DNA from: Oscillospiraceae bacterium
Lineage (GTDB): Bacteria > Bacillota > Clostridia > Oscillospirales > Oscillospiraceae
DNA length: 5,229 nucleotides
Direction: 5' to 3'
Assembly (NCBI GenBank): GCA_017501805.1
Contig: JAFVWG010000309.1
Span: forward strand, 1-5,229
Below, in pieces: positions 1 to 5,221 of this stretch. The stretch's first letter is position 1; every line of letters begins with the position of its first letter. Under the pieces are notes generated by a model that was not told the DNA's origin, did not search any database, and worked only from the letters and a program-made list of their open reading frames with translations. The translations under genes and the position numbers were made by a program.

Positions 1-817
1 AGCGGCACTCGTCCTTCACGCCGACGCTCTTGACATCGGGAATGGCGATAAAGTACTGCCACACCTTCTCGGCAAGACCGTTCAGGTCGAACTCTTCGCG
101 CAGGATCGCGTCGGCCTCACGCAGCGCGTGCAGGCGGTCGCGGGTGATGGCACCCAGGCAGCGCACGCCCAGACCCGGACCGGGGAACGGCTGACGGTAG
201 ACCATCGCGTGGGGCAGACCCAGCGCCTCGCCGACCACGCGGACCTCGTCCTTGAACAGCAGCTTGACCGGCTCGACCAGCTCCATTGCCATCTCCTCGG
301 GCAGACCGCCGACATTGTGATGGCTCTTGACGGGCTTGCCGCTCTCGGCAGCCTTGATGCTCTCGAGAATATCGGGGTAGATGGTGCCCTGTGCAAGGAA
401 GCGGATGCCGTTGAGCTTCGCGGCTTCCTCGTCGAAAACCTTGATGAACTCGCCGCCGATGATCTTGCGCTTCTTTTCCGGGTCGGCAACGCCTGCCAGC
501 AGATCGAGGAAGCGGTCGGTCGCGTCGACATAGACCAGATTCGCGTCCAGCTCCTTGCCGAAGACCTCGATGACCTGCTCGCTCTCGCCCTTGCGCATCA
601 GACCGTGGTTGACGTGCACGCAGACAAGCTGCTTGCCGATGGCGCGGATGAGCAGCGCCGCGACAACGGAAGAATCCACACCGCCGGACAGCGCCAGCAG
701 CACCTTTCCGTCGCCGACCTGGGCGCGGATCTGTTTGACCTGTTCTTCGATAAAGGCATTTGCCAGTTCTGCGGTGGTGATGCGCTGCATATCAGCGGGA
801 CGAAGATTGGAACTCAT
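1..817 (-). CDS. guaA: GMP synthase, ATP-pyrophosphatase subunit without amidotransferase domain (partial, C-terminus beyond window)
   Basis: Catalyses ATP-dependent amination of XMP to GMP in the cytosol, the last step of guanine nucleotide synthesis. The 272 visible residues hold the P-loop SGGVDSS (44-50) of the N-type ATP-pyrophosphatase fold, the HHNVGGLPE motif (from residue 166) and the RQPFPGPGLGVR motif (208-219) that opens the GMP-synthase dimerisation domain; the last part (WQYF...DVKSVGV) matches the family up to roughly 50 residues before its usual end. Usual bacterial GuaA is about 510 residues, with about 190 residues of glutamine amidotransferase in front. Here that domain is missing: the ORF starts MSSNLRPADM only some 40 residues before the P-loop. 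The ATG at 815-817 has an AGGAGG site 9 nt upstream, and an in-frame stop lies at 863-865, so no longer N-terminus exists in this frame. It follows xpt by 49 nt and is probably cotranscribed with it. Ammonia must come from a separate subunit or be used free (inference). Confidence 0.93.
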   Translation of the reverse strand, partial: MSSNLRPADMQRITTAELANAFIEEQVKQIRAQVGDGKVLLALSGGVDSSVVAALLIRAIGKQLVCVHVNHGLMRKGESEQVIEVFGKELDANLVYVDATDRFLDLLAGVADPEKKRKIIGGEFIKVFDEEAAKLNGIRFLAQGTIYPDILESIKAAESGKPVKSHHNVGGLPEEMAMELVEPVKLLFKDEVRVVGEALGLPHAMVYRQPFPGPGLGVRCLGAITRDRLHALREADAILREEFDLNGLAEKVWQYFIAIPDVKSVGVKDECR

Positions 818-826
818 AACTGTATA

Positions 827-832
827 CCTCCT
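827..832 (-). promoter_or_regulatory. Ribosome binding site of guaA
   Basis: Perfect AGGAGG on the minus strand, 9 nt before the ATG at 815-817. It fixes the start of guaA at the beginning of the ATP-pyrophosphatase domain and argues that the short form is the real gene rather than a degraded full-length one. Confidence 0.85.
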
Positions 833-845
833 GTTGTATTCGGAA

Positions 846-859
846 GCCGCAAAAGCGGC
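846..859 (-). other. Small GC-rich stem-loop between xpt and guaA
   Basis: GCCGC-TTTT-GCGGC on the minus strand, a 5-bp GC stem with a 4-nt loop, 7 nt after the xpt stop codon. No U-tract follows (TTCCG comes next), so a full terminator is unlikely; it could stabilise the 3' end of the xpt part of the message or cause a weak pause. Function is inferred only. Confidence 0.4.
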
Positions 860-866
860 GGTTTAC

Positions 867-1445
867 TTACGTTGCGTCGCGGAAAACGATGTGATCCGGC
901 TCCGCCTCGTCGATGATCGCGAGGGAGTGCAGATCGATGCCCATCTCGCGGATGGTCTTTCCGCCTTCCTGGAAGCCTTTCTCGACGGCGATGCCGATGC
1001 CGACAAGCTCCGCCCCGGACTGCTCCACGATGTCGATCAGACCGCGCACGGCGCAGCCGTTCGCCATAAAGTCGTCGATGATCAGCACGCGGTCATCCTT
1101 GCCGATCCAGTTCTGGGAGACGAGCAGGGTGACTTTTTTTCTGTATGTATACGAAAAGATGTCGCTGTGGTACAGACCGCCCTCGATGTTGTCGCTCTTC
1201 GCTTTCTTGGCAAAGACCATGGGAACGCCGTATTTTTGGGCGCAGATCGTTGCCAGGGCAATGCCGCTGGCCTCCGCCGTGAGGATCATCGTGATGTTTT
1301 TCGTGTCGAAGTATTTGGCGAATTCGTCCGCCATAGCGTCCATCAGGGACGTGTCGATCCGATGGTTCAGGAAGCCGTCTACCTTGACGATCCCGCCGGG
1401 CAGGATCCTGCCCTCTTCCACGATGCGTTTCTTGAGCTGTTCCAT
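867..1445 (-). CDS. xpt: Xanthine phosphoribosyltransferase
   Basis: Transfers phosphoribose from PRPP to xanthine, giving XMP, a cytosolic purine salvage step; the product is the substrate of GuaA encoded just downstream. From the chosen start the protein has 192 residues, close to the 194 of Bacillus subtilis Xpt, and matches it from the first residues (MEQLKKRI against MEALKRKI). Visible landmarks: FLNHRID (25-31), the TAEASGIALA loop (56-65), the PRPP-binding motif VLIIDDFMANG (120-130) and the EKGFQ segment (155-159) typical of this family. An in-frame ATG six codons earlier (1461-1463) would add MGDGFF. I prefer 1445 because family homology begins there and a GGGGGA ribosome-binding-like run lies 10 nt upstream. 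Its own promoter is inferred upstream and the purB terminator separates it from purAB. No guanine riboswitch is visible, unlike B. subtilis xpt. Confidence 0.93.
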   Translation of the reverse strand: MEQLKKRIVEEGRILPGGIVKVDGFLNHRIDTSLMDAMADEFAKYFDTKNITMILTAEASGIALATICAQKYGVPMVFAKKAKSDNIEGGLYHSDIFSYTYRKKVTLLVSQNWIGKDDRVLIIDDFMANGCAVRGLIDIVEQSGAELVGIGIAVEKGFQEGGKTIREMGIDLHSLAIIDEAEPDHIVFRDAT

Positions 1446-1455
1446 AAAAAAACCG

Positions 1456-1461
1456 TCCCCC
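1456..1461 (-). promoter_or_regulatory. Probable ribosome binding site of xpt (selects the inner ATG)
   Basis: GGGGGA on the minus strand, 10 nt before the ATG at 1443-1445 and separated from it by a run of seven T. It overlaps the upstream in-frame ATG (1461-1463), which itself has only a weak AAAGA-like sequence before it. Choice of start is therefore likely but not certain. Confidence 0.55.
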
Positions 1462-1484
1462 ATACTATCTTTCTTGTGTTTCTA

Positions 1485-1512
1485 ATGATACTCGTTTCTG
1501 CGAAAAATGCAA
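1485..1512 (-). promoter_or_regulatory. Inferred sigma-A promoter of xpt-guaA
   Basis: On the minus strand TTGCAT (1512-1507), a 16-bp spacer and TATCAT (1490-1485). The -10 matches the consensus at five of six positions and the -35 at three of six. Transcription would start near 1478, giving a leader of about 33 nt before the ATG at 1445, too short for a purine riboswitch. The spacer contains the word shared with the purA/hpt region. Inferred from sequence alone. Confidence 0.5.
1495..1505. promoter_or_regulatory. Candidate operator, copy 1 (TTTCTGCGAAA), in xpt promoter
   Basis: Interrupted palindrome with TTTC/GAAA arms, lying inside the 16-bp spacer of the inferred xpt promoter. The identical 11-bp word recurs at 4395-4405 between purA and hpt. 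Position in the spacer would suit a repressor. It shares only a CGAA core with the PurBox of B. subtilis PurR, so the binding protein is unknown. Confidence 0.3.
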
Positions 1513-1547
1513 TATGCAGATGCGACAATTTTCTCGTTTTTTGTCCG

Positions 1548-1561
1548 CCGTTCTATAACGG
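1548..1561. other. Short inverted repeat upstream of xpt
   Basis: CCGTT-CTAT-AACGG, a perfect 5-bp stem with a 4-nt loop, about 36 bp upstream of the inferred xpt -35. It has no U-tract on its 3' side in either direction, so it is not an intrinsic terminator. It could be an upstream protein-binding site or chance. Confidence 0.3.
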
Positions 1562-1572
1562 GGAGACGCAAA

Positions 1573-1628
1573 CTGCGCTCCGCACCAAAGGCTCCCTTGT
1601 GTTCTTGCCTCTCCCTTTGGGTACGCAG
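1573..1628. repeat. Imperfect long hairpin, possible remnant of a dispersed intergenic repeat
   Basis: CTGCG (1573-1577) pairs with CGCAG (1624-1628) and CCAAAGG (1585-1591) with CCTTTGG (1614-1620), leaving a 22-nt loop and an asymmetric bulge. The run AAAGGCTCCCTTGTGT recalls the hairpin-forming intergenic elements scattered through many Ruminococcaceae genomes, but that likeness is from memory and only one copy is in the window. It is noncoding sequence between the purB terminator and the xpt promoter. Confidence 0.3.
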
Positions 1629-1638
1629 CCGCTTATGC

Positions 1639-1669
1639 AAAAAATTGCCCGCCGAAAAGGCGGGCAATT
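1639..1669 (-). terminator. Intrinsic terminator of purA-purB
   Basis: Perfect 11-bp inverted repeat AATTGCCCGCC (1643-1653) / GGCGGGCAATT (1659-1669) with a 5-nt loop. On the minus strand the stem ends in a run of six T (1644-1639) and begins 3 nt after the purB stop codon. No T-run follows on the plus strand, so it acts in one direction. Confidence 0.93.
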
Positions 1670-1672
1670 GTG

Positions 1673-3088
1673 TTACAGTCCGATCTCCTCCGTCTGCGCG
1701 GCATCGTCACCGATGAGCGCACGGCAGCGGCGCACGAGGGCAAGGGTCTGCTCCCCGCAGCGTCCGATGTAGTTTTCCGGCTGCAGCTGCGCGCGGATCT
1801 CCTCCGCGCTCATACCGAATTCCTTATGCGCAGCCAGCTCCGCAACGAGATCCCAGTTTTCGCCGCGGCGCATTTTCTCCGTTGCCTCCATCGAGGCCTC
1901 ACGGATGATCTCGTGCACCGCCTGACGGTCGCCGCCCTTACGCACGGCAGCCATCATCAGATTCTCCGTTGCGATGAACGGCAGATAGTCGCGCACGGTC
2001 TTTTCCACGATCTTCTCGTGCACATTCAGCCCGCCCGCAACATTGCAGACCAGGCGCAGGATGCCGTCCGTCGCCAGAAATGCCTCCGGCACGGAGATGC
2101 GGTGGTTCGCCGAGTCGTCCAGCGTGCGTTCCATCCACTGGGTCGCCGCCGTCATCGGCGCGTTGAGCGCGTCCGCAATGACATAGCGCGCAAGCGAGCA
2201 GATGCGTTCGCAGCGCATCGGGTTGCGCTTGTACGCCATAGCGGAGGAGCCGATCTGCTTGTCCTCAAACGGCTCTTCAAGCTGGCGGTCGTGCTGCAGC
2301 AGGCGCACATCCGTGGCAAACTTGCTCGTGCTCTGCGCGATCGAGGACAGCACCGCGAGGATGCGGCTGTCGAGCTTGCGCGGATAGGTCTGTCCGCAGA
2401 CGTCGTACAGCCGGTCAAAGCCGAACCGTGCGGCGATTTTTTTGTTCATTTCGTCGATCTTCGCCGTGTCGCCGTCGAAGAGGGAGAGGAAGCTCGCCTC
2501 CGTTCCGGTCGTGCCGCGGCAGCCGAGGAAGCGGATCGCGCGGATGGCGTCGTCCAGCTCCTCCAGATCGAGCATCAGATCCTGCAGCCACAGGCTCGCG
2601 CGCTTGCCGACCGTGACAAGCTGCGCGGGCTGATAATGCGTGTAGCCGAGGCAGGGCATCTGCGCGTATTTCTCCGCAAAATCCGCAAGCTTTCCCATCG
2701 CCGAAAGGAGCGAGGCGCGGATCATTTTCAGTCCCTCGCGGTAGAGGATGAGGTCGGCGTTGTCCGTGACATAGCAGCTCGTCGCGCCAAGGTGGATGAT
2801 GCCCTTTGCGCCGGGCGCGGCTTCACCAAAGGCGTAGACGTGCGCCATCACATCGTGCCGCACCTCGCGTTCGCGACGCTCGGCGATCTCGTAGTCGATG
2901 GGACTGACGTTCGCCTCCAGCTCCGCCACCTGCTCCGCCGTAACGGGCAGACCGAGCTCGTGCTGCGCGCGCGCCAGCTCCACCCAAAGCCTGCGCCAGG
3001 TCTCAAACCGCGCGTCCGGGCTGAACAGCCGTTTCATTTTCTCCGAGGCGTAGCGCCCGGAGAGCGGGGATTCGTAAACCGCTTTCAT
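1673..3088 (-). CDS. purB: Adenylosuccinate lyase, long (human-type) form
   Basis: Cleaves SAICAR to AICAR in de novo purine synthesis and adenylosuccinate to AMP, releasing fumarate both times; a homotetramer of the fumarase/aspartase superfamily. The 471 residues include RHDVMAH (77-83), GATSCYVTDN (101-110), THYQPAQ (150-156), GTTGTEASF (192-200) and the mobile catalytic loop GSSAMAYKRNP (280-290), whose serine pair Ser281/Ser282 contains the expected catalytic serine; His151 and the histidines of 77-83 are the other expected active-site residues. Segments such as RHDVMAHV, GIIHLGATSCYV, ERTLDDSAN and LPFMATEN-like LPFIATEN match human ADSL (484 residues) closely, whereas the Bacillus enzyme is about 430 residues and less similar. 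The loop has Ala285 where human ADSL has proline. The ATG lies 12 nt after the purA stop with GAGGGG between, so translation is probably coupled. An intrinsic terminator follows at once. Confidence 0.96.
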   Translation of the reverse strand: MKAVYESPLSGRYASEKMKRLFSPDARFETWRRLWVELARAQHELGLPVTAEQVAELEANVSPIDYEIAERREREVRHDVMAHVYAFGEAAPGAKGIIHLGATSCYVTDNADLILYREGLKMIRASLLSAMGKLADFAEKYAQMPCLGYTHYQPAQLVTVGKRASLWLQDLMLDLEELDDAIRAIRFLGCRGTTGTEASFLSLFDGDTAKIDEMNKKIAARFGFDRLYDVCGQTYPRKLDSRILAVLSSIAQSTSKFATDVRLLQHDRQLEEPFEDKQIGSSAMAYKRNPMRCERICSLARYVIADALNAPMTAATQWMERTLDDSANHRISVPEAFLATDGILRLVCNVAGGLNVHEKIVEKTVRDYLPFIATENLMMAAVRKGGDRQAVHEIIREASMEATEKMRRGENWDLVAELAAHKEFGMSAEEIRAQLQPENYIGRCGEQTLALVRRCRALIGDDAAQTEEIGL

Positions 3089-3100
3089 GCTCTTCCCCTC

Positions 3101-4375
3101 TTATCGCAGGATGATCCGGTCGCGCTCCGCGCCGACGGAAACATAGCTGACGCGGCAGCCGACTTCTTCTTCCAGCGCGATCACATAGTCCTGCGCGGCC
3201 TTCGGCAGCTCGCTGAACTCGCGGACGCCGGAGATGTCGCACTTCCAGCCGGGGAGCATCTTGATGATGGGCTTCGCATCGTTCAGCAGAGCCGGGAACG
3301 GGAAGTCCTTGACTTCCTTGCCGTCGACAAGGTAGCCCGTGCAGACGGGGATCTCGTCAAGGTAGGAGAGAATGTCCATTTTGGTCACGGCGAGCTCGGT
3401 CGCGCCCTGCACCTGCACGCCGTAGCGCGTGGCAACATAGTCGAGCGCACCGACGCGGCGCGGACGGCCTGTGGAGGCGCCGTATTCGCCGCCGGCTTCG
3501 CGGAGCTTCTCCGCCTCTTCGCCGAACCATTCGGTGGTGAAGGGACCTTCGCCCACGCAGGTGGAGTACGCCTTGACCACGCCGATGACGCGGTCGAGAC
3601 TGCCCGCAGGCATACCGGAGCCGACACGGGCATAACCCGCAGTGGTGTTCGAGGAGGTGGAGTAGGGATAGATGCCCATATCCAGATCGCGGAGTGCGCC
3701 GAGCTGTGCCTCGAAGAGGATGCTCTTGCCGGCAGCCTCCGCATCACGCAGGAACGCGGCCGTGTCGCAGACGAAGGGTGCGAGCTTCGCGCCGTAGGTC
3801 TCCACCCACTCCATCACTTCGTCAAAGTCCGACTTCTCGGCGCCGTAAACGCCCTCGATGATGAGATTCTTCCACTCCAGAATATCCTTCAGACGGGCGC
3901 GCAGATAGTCCATATGGAGCAGCTCGCCCATCATGATCGTCTTTTTCTGATACTTGTCCGAGTAGACCGGGGCAATACCCTGCTTCGTGGAGCCGTATTT
4001 TTTGTCCTTCAGACGCAGCTCTTCCAGCTCGTCCATACGAACGTGGTACGGCATAACGATGGAAGCGCGGTCGGAGATCTTCAGATTCTCGGGCGTGACC
4101 TTCACGCCGGAATTGACGAGATTCTCGATCTCACCCCAGAGGCTCTTGAGATTGACCGCGACGCCGTTGCCGAGCACATTGACCGCTCCCGCGGTGAAGA
4201 TGCCGGAGGGGATCAGGTGCAGCGCGTGCTTGCCGTACTCATTGATGACGGTGTGTCCCGCGTTGCTGCCGCCCTGATAGCGAACGACCACGTCGAAGTC
4301 CTTTGTGATGAGGTCGACCATACGGCCCTTGCCCTCGTCACCCCAGTTGATGCCCACGATGGCACAGTTACTCAT
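3101..4375 (-). CDS. purA: Adenylosuccinate synthetase
   Basis: Joins IMP and aspartate with GTP to form adenylosuccinate, the first committed step to AMP; its product is the substrate of PurB encoded next. The 424 residues match the usual length (about 430). The GTP/catalytic motif NWGDEGKGR (10-18) supplies Asp13, and NAGHT (38-42) supplies His41, the counterparts of E. coli Asp13 and His41. STGRPRR (301-307) and the guanine-recognition motif TKMD (331-334) are intact. The second signature reads GSTKQGIAPVYSDK (128-141) in place of the common GTTGRGIGPAYEDK, a divergent version. I chose the ATG at 4373-4375, where homology begins, with AAAGGCGG upstream; a TTG two codons earlier (4379-4381) is also in frame. 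The gene heads the purA-purB unit and is divergent from hpt. Confidence 0.96.
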   Translation of the reverse strand: MSNCAIVGINWGDEGKGRMVDLITKDFDVVVRYQGGSNAGHTVINEYGKHALHLIPSGIFTAGAVNVLGNGVAVNLKSLWGEIENLVNSGVKVTPENLKISDRASIVMPYHVRMDELEELRLKDKKYGSTKQGIAPVYSDKYQKKTIMMGELLHMDYLRARLKDILEWKNLIIEGVYGAEKSDFDEVMEWVETYGAKLAPFVCDTAAFLRDAEAAGKSILFEAQLGALRDLDMGIYPYSTSSNTTAGYARVGSGMPAGSLDRVIGVVKAYSTCVGEGPFTTEWFGEEAEKLREAGGEYGASTGRPRRVGALDYVATRYGVQVQGATELAVTKMDILSYLDEIPVCTGYLVDGKEVKDFPFPALLNDAKPIIKMLPGWKCDISGVREFSELPKAAQDYVIALEEEVGCRVSYVSVGAERDRIILR

Positions 4376-4394
4376 AATCAAATCCGCCTTTCTT

Positions 4395-4405
4395 TTTCTG
4401 CGAAA
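4395..4405. promoter_or_regulatory. Candidate operator, copy 2 (TTTCTGCGAAA), between purA and hpt
   Basis: The same 11-bp word as at 1495-1505. Here it lies about +5 to +15 of the inferred purA transcript and 4 bp upstream of the hpt -35, so a bound protein could affect both directions. Regulator unknown; role inferred from position and recurrence. Confidence 0.3.
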
Positions 4406-4409
4406 CGCT

Positions 4410-4438
4410 TTGACATATTATAGCAGAGGTATTATACT
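4410..4438 (+). promoter_or_regulatory. Sigma-A promoter of hpt
   Basis: TTGACA (4410-4415), 17-bp spacer, TATACT (4433-4438): perfect -35, five of six in the -10. Transcription should start near 4445, about 49 nt before the hpt ATG. The spacer contains the minus-strand TATAAT assigned to purA, so the two promoters overlap physically. Confidence 0.8.
4417..4425 (-). promoter_or_regulatory. Inferred extended -10 promoter of purA-purB
   Basis: TGCTATAAT on the minus strand: a perfect -10 with the TGN extension, but no recognisable -35 at the usual distance. Transcription would start near 4410, about 35 nt before the purA ATG. A second minus-strand TATAAT at 4436-4431, with TAGATT 17 bp upstream of it, is an alternative or additional promoter. 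Confidence 0.55.
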
Positions 4439-4493
4439 ACAGTTTGTTCATAAAATCTACAGGGAATATCAGTTTTTCCCGCAGGAGGCAGCT

Positions 4494-5048
4494 ATGAAAA
4501 TCACGAACGAGAAACTGGATATCGATCGCATCCTCTACACCCCCGAACAGATCGCCGAACGCGTTGACGAGATCGCGCGCACCCTGGCCGACCGCTACGG
4601 CGGAGAGCGTCCCGTTATGGCGTGCGTGCTCAAGGGCGCCTCGTTCTTCTACATCGACCTCTGCCGCAGTATGCGCTCGCATATCGAGATGGACTTCATC
4701 GCCGTCTCCAGCTACGGCTCGAAGTCAAAATCCTCCGGCGTCGTCCGCCTTATCAAGGATCTGGACACGGACATCGAGGGCAAGCACGTCATCCTCGTCG
4801 AGGACATCATCGACTCCGGACTGACGCTCAAATATCTCATCGAGCTCTTCTCCTCCCGCAAGCCCGCATCCGTCACGACCGTCTCCTTCCTCAAGAAGAC
4901 CGACTGCGGCAAGCAGGCGGCACAGGCGGATATCTTCGGCTTCGAGATCCCGAACGAGTTCGTCGTCGGCTATGGTCTGGACTACGCCGGCTACTACCGC
5001 AATCTCCCCTACATCGGCGTCCTCAAGCCGGAGTGCTACGCCGAATAA
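4494..5048 (+). CDS. hpt: Hypoxanthine(-guanine) phosphoribosyltransferase
   Basis: Salvages hypoxanthine and guanine with PRPP to IMP and GMP in the cytosol. The 184 residues match the bacterial family (about 180). Landmarks in order: LKGA (46-49) pyrophosphate-binding loop, SSYG (72-75) in the flexible active-site loop, the PRPP motif VILVEDIIDSGLT (99-111) with the expected catalytic Asp107, LKKTD (133-137) with the base-binding lysine region, and the C-terminal FVVGYGLDYAGYYRNLPYIGVL (from 156). The start ATG has AGGAGG 5 nt upstream (4483-4488). The 5' leader of about 49 nt includes a small GGGAA/TTCCC stem (4462-4480) just before the ribosome binding site, which may modulate initiation. 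It is divergent from purA, sharing its promoter region. No terminator hairpin is visible after the stop, so readthrough into the next unit is possible. Confidence 0.96.
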   Translation: MKITNEKLDIDRILYTPEQIAERVDEIARTLADRYGGERPVMACVLKGASFFYIDLCRSMRSHIEMDFIAVSSYGSKSKSSGVVRLIKDLDTDIEGKHVILVEDIIDSGLTLKYLIELFSSRKPASVTTVSFLKKTDCGKQAAQADIFGFEIPNEFVVGYGLDYAGYYRNLPYIGVLKPECYAE

Positions 5049-5058
5049 TTACCTTTTC

Positions 5059-5087
5059 TTGACAAAGCAGGGGCTGCTTGCTATAAT
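5059..5087 (+). promoter_or_regulatory. Consensus sigma-A promoter with extended -10, upstream of leader ORF
   Basis: TTGACA (5059-5064), exactly 17 bp, TATAAT (5082-5087), preceded by TGC, so both hexamers are perfect and the -10 is extended. It begins only 10 nt after the hpt stop. Transcription should start near 5094. Such a strong promoter before a tiny ORF fits control after initiation, by attenuation or by a repressor. Confidence 0.88.
5065..5079. promoter_or_regulatory. Palindrome in the promoter spacer, candidate operator
   Basis: AAGCAG-GGG-CTGCTT, perfect 6-bp arms around 3 bp, filling the spacer between the -35 and -10. A dimeric repressor bound here would block RNA polymerase. 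The stem is not followed by a U-tract (GCTATAATT), so it is a poor terminator for hpt. Confidence 0.4.
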
Positions 5088-5122
5088 TCAGGCAGATATT
5101 TCCTATGAAAGGAGCAGGAACC

Positions 5123-5221
5123 ATGGTCTACCGTTCCGACCGCAGCATGATGATGATGTGCATGCGCATGCGTATGCGCGCCGTTTCTGCTGCCCGGAGC
5201 AAGGTTTCTGCCAATCCTTGA
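5123..5221 (+). CDS. Putative Met/Arg-rich leader peptide (32 aa)
   Basis: A small ORF with AAAGGAG 8 nt before its ATG, about 29 nt after the predicted transcription start. It encodes 32 residues including eight Met and six Arg: a run of four Met at 9-12, Cys13, then alternating Met and Arg (MRMRMR, 14-19), followed by a Ser/Ala/Arg tail ending ANP. There is no membrane segment or known domain. Concentrated Met codons just after a strong promoter, with sequence able to form alternative pairings around the stop codon, are the layout of a transcription-attenuation leader; the regulated gene would lie beyond the right edge. Sulfur amino acid genes are the natural guess. Alternatively the Arg-X-Arg triplets recall the +X+ motif at which macrolides arrest ribosomes. 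An in-frame ATG at 5105 lacks a ribosome binding site. Coding status is likely; function is inferred. Confidence 0.65.
   Translation: MVYRSDRSMMMMCMRMRMRAVSAARSKVSANP

Noticed and set aside
1446..1672. Guanine (purine) riboswitch before xpt, as in Bacillus subtilis
   Set aside because: The minus-strand sequence lacks the conserved three-way-junction core of the purine aptamer, and the inferred promoter leaves only about 33 nt of leader.
128..1772. Plus-strand open frames opposite guaA and xpt (128-916 and 555-1772)
   Set aside because: Both are antisense shadows: they run across the guaA/xpt junction and intergenic sequence without matching any family, while the minus strand encodes clear GuaA and Xpt.
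4376..4381. TTG start of purA two codons upstream
   Set aside because: Homology begins at the ATG at 4375, and the AAAGGCGG site is better placed for that ATG.
1670..4423. Plus-strand open frame of 917 codons opposite purA and purB
   Set aside because: It mirrors two unmistakable minus-strand enzymes, has a biased Arg/Ala/His/Asp composition, no recognisable domain, and exists because GC-rich codons rarely give stops on the opposite strand.
4305..4493. N-terminal extension of hpt from an upstream GTG at 4305
   Set aside because: It would run through the start of purA on the other strand and through both promoters; the ATG at 4494 has a perfect AGGAGG and begins the family homology.
5065..5090. 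Intrinsic terminator for hpt formed by AAGCAG/CTGCTT
   Set aside because: The stem is only 6 bp and is followed by GCTATAATT, not a U-tract; the sequence fits promoter elements far better.
5105..5125. Alternative start of the leader ORF at the ATG at 5105
   Set aside because: It is in frame but has no ribosome binding site and lies before the AAAGGAG that serves the ATG at 5123.
5160..5179. GCATGCGCATGC palindrome as an operator or simple-sequence repeat
   Set aside because: It is a by-product of alternating ATG and CGC codons for Met and Arg in the small ORF.
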